Part shown: positions 48,296 through 64,000 of the stretch, in pieces
Layout of the letters: every line of letters starts with the position of its first letter
Numbering within the stretch: the stretch's first letter is position 1
Origin: Cristatella mucedo
Taxonomy: Eukaryota > Bryozoa > Phylactolaemata > Cristatellidae
Assembly (NCBI GenBank): GCA_009760855.2
Contig: WPIO01000065.1
Location: 60,001 to 124,000 of the forward strand
Direction of reading: 5' to 3'
Length of the DNA stretch: 64,000 nt
Made by a program: the position numbers and the translations under genes
The notes under the pieces: model-generated
Seen by the model: only the letters and a program-made list of their open reading frames with translations
What the model was told of the DNA's origin: nothing
The model's database searches: none

Positions 48296-48440
48296 GTCAA
48301 TTTTTTTTACAAACCACGACCGCTTACAGCGCGATAAAGGATCACTCACCGCAGGATTCGAACCCACGACCTCGGGACCAAGGTCGTGAAAAGCAGCCGC
48401 CGTCTTAACTAGTGTGCCCTCACGGCTCACCAAGTCCTAT
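48296..48440 (-). mobile_element. SINE family B, minus orientation
   Basis: The segment 'gcaggattcgaacccacgac' is the complement of box B. The head complement 'gtgtgccctcacggctcacc' closes the copy. Confidence 0.7.
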
Positions 48441-48608
48441 ATTTTCTGCCTATGGAAGCCTTCGAAATTACAAGCTTAATCACACTAATGTTACCTCCCA
48501 AATGGCATCCGATAGAGTGCAATCTGTTGCTGCTCCTAAACTCATTGACTGAGCAGGGGGGCCAAGATGGCTGGCATTGAATGGTCTCAGCGTGGCGTGG
48601 GAAAACTC

Positions 48609-48610
<2 letters not shown>

Positions 48611-48698
<88 letters not shown>

Positions 48699-48700
48699 TT
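48611..48700. repeat. (CT)n microsatellite
   Basis: A CT run of about 90 bases with one GT interruption near 48,686. Confidence 0.95.
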
Positions 48701-49386
48701 GGTGCGTTTGACTACCGGCACAGCAGCTAAAAGCCAAAGCAAGCCAGCTGTTTAAAAACACCATATATTATTTCCCCGCAGGCTATATCGCTAGCGTGCA
48801 CTGTCAAGCCTTTGCTGAGCACTGCTTCGAAAGAGCGAGAATGATGGGAAAGGCATTGTCTGTGAGAAAGCGACTACCTACCGCACCAGCCGAGCGCAGC
48901 TGCAACAGCAATCCGTCAGGACGCCGCTGCCAAGTTAGCCAACATATACGCATCGAAAGCAGATTTAGAAGTCGAGCTTGCCAGTATACAAACGAACGGC
49001 AAGCGCCTAGCCAGTCTCAAAGCAGACACGCTCCGTTTTTGGCTCTAAAAGCCCCAAGTGGTCAAAGCACGAGAGAAAACAAGCTACCTCAAGTAATGCA
49101 ACCGAAAGAGCAGACGAGTGGAGAATGCCCTGCATGCACGGTGGCGGGTGGACTTACAAGACGCATTGCATTCATGCAGCGTATAGATATCTGCCACGAG
49201 CCACGTCGGCAGCAGACTGTCGTTGCTGCAGCTGCTGAATAAGTGAAAATTAGCCACGATGATACCACGCGCAAGAGAAGCTCACTCCGCAGCGTCCCAG
49301 CGTCCAGGCGTCGATGGCTGCTGCTGGTTATGCTTGCAGCGCCACACTGGTGACCCGCCGCCGCCGGGTCAAACCTGGCCGCACGG

Positions 49387-63963
<14,577 letters not shown>

Positions 63964-64000
63964 CTGCAAGCAGCGAGGAAGTGGCAAGGTCAAGTGCAGG

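Larger units (their letters stand above)
39546..49386. other. Intergenic region between Lasp and filamin
   Basis: The two genes converge on this 9.8-kb stretch. It contains SINE and LINE relics listed separately and no gene that I can support. Filamin's 3' UTR must occupy the part near 49.3 kb, but I see no canonical AATAAA on the minus strand there. Confidence 0.5.

Noticed and set aside
48796-49242. 148-codon plus-strand frame beside the filamin 3' end
   Set aside because: It is antisense to the expected filamin 3' UTR and has no recognisable domain.

Overview
The window is animal nuclear DNA. It has many small exons with GT-AG (and two GC-AG) splice signals, long introns, (CT)n, (GT)n and (AT)n microsatellites, 5'-truncated LINEs, tRNA-derived SINEs and one small LTR element. 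The two genes I recognise, a Lasp-type LIM/nebulin/SH3 protein and a filamin, point to a metazoan, probably an invertebrate. I cannot name the species. Nothing bacterial, plastid or plasmid-like is present, and I see no CRISPR array, rRNA or free-standing tRNA gene.

Layout. (1) About 1-14.0 kb, minus strand: a multi-exon gene rebuilt here from nine phase-compatible exons. Its start lies in a CpG-rich block at 13.5-14.8 kb and its 3' end is off the left edge. It encodes an N-terminal pair of hydrophobic segments, a strand-rich part and a long Ala/Ser-rich part. I do not recognise the family. (2) 14.8-25.5 kb: repeats (a minus-strand LINE at 16.7-18.1 kb, SINEs, a non-autonomous LTR retrotransposon at 21,825-23,700), a THAP-like short frame at 18.4 kb and a cluster of TATCGATA motifs near 20.7 kb that may be a promoter. 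(3) 25.5-39.5 kb, plus strand: a complete Lasp coding sequence in eight exons (364 codons), with poly(A) signals at 39,528 and 39,621. (4) 39.5-49.4 kb: intergenic, dominated by SINE and LINE relics and one decayed mobile-element protein near 44.6-45.0 kb. (5) 49.4-64.0 kb, minus strand: the C-terminal half of a filamin gene, twelve exons covering the end of the Ig repeat equivalent to vertebrate repeat 17 through the dimerisation repeat 24. The 5' half is off the right edge.

Lasp and filamin are both actin-binding scaffold proteins and lie tail to tail. The most interesting unreported features are two extra filamin exons inside introns. One (57.4-57.5 kb) could be an alternative first or cassette exon. 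The other (63.4 kb) is an alternative 3' terminal exon followed by its own AATAAA, which would give a truncated filamin. Other notable items are the GC-AG introns, the duplicated DYDP motif in Lasp, a 12-bp minisatellite whose first unit is one arm of a perfect hairpin, and the LINE 3' tail shared with one SINE family. Exon boundaries were set by eye from splice consensus, frame and phase; repeat boundaries are approximate.
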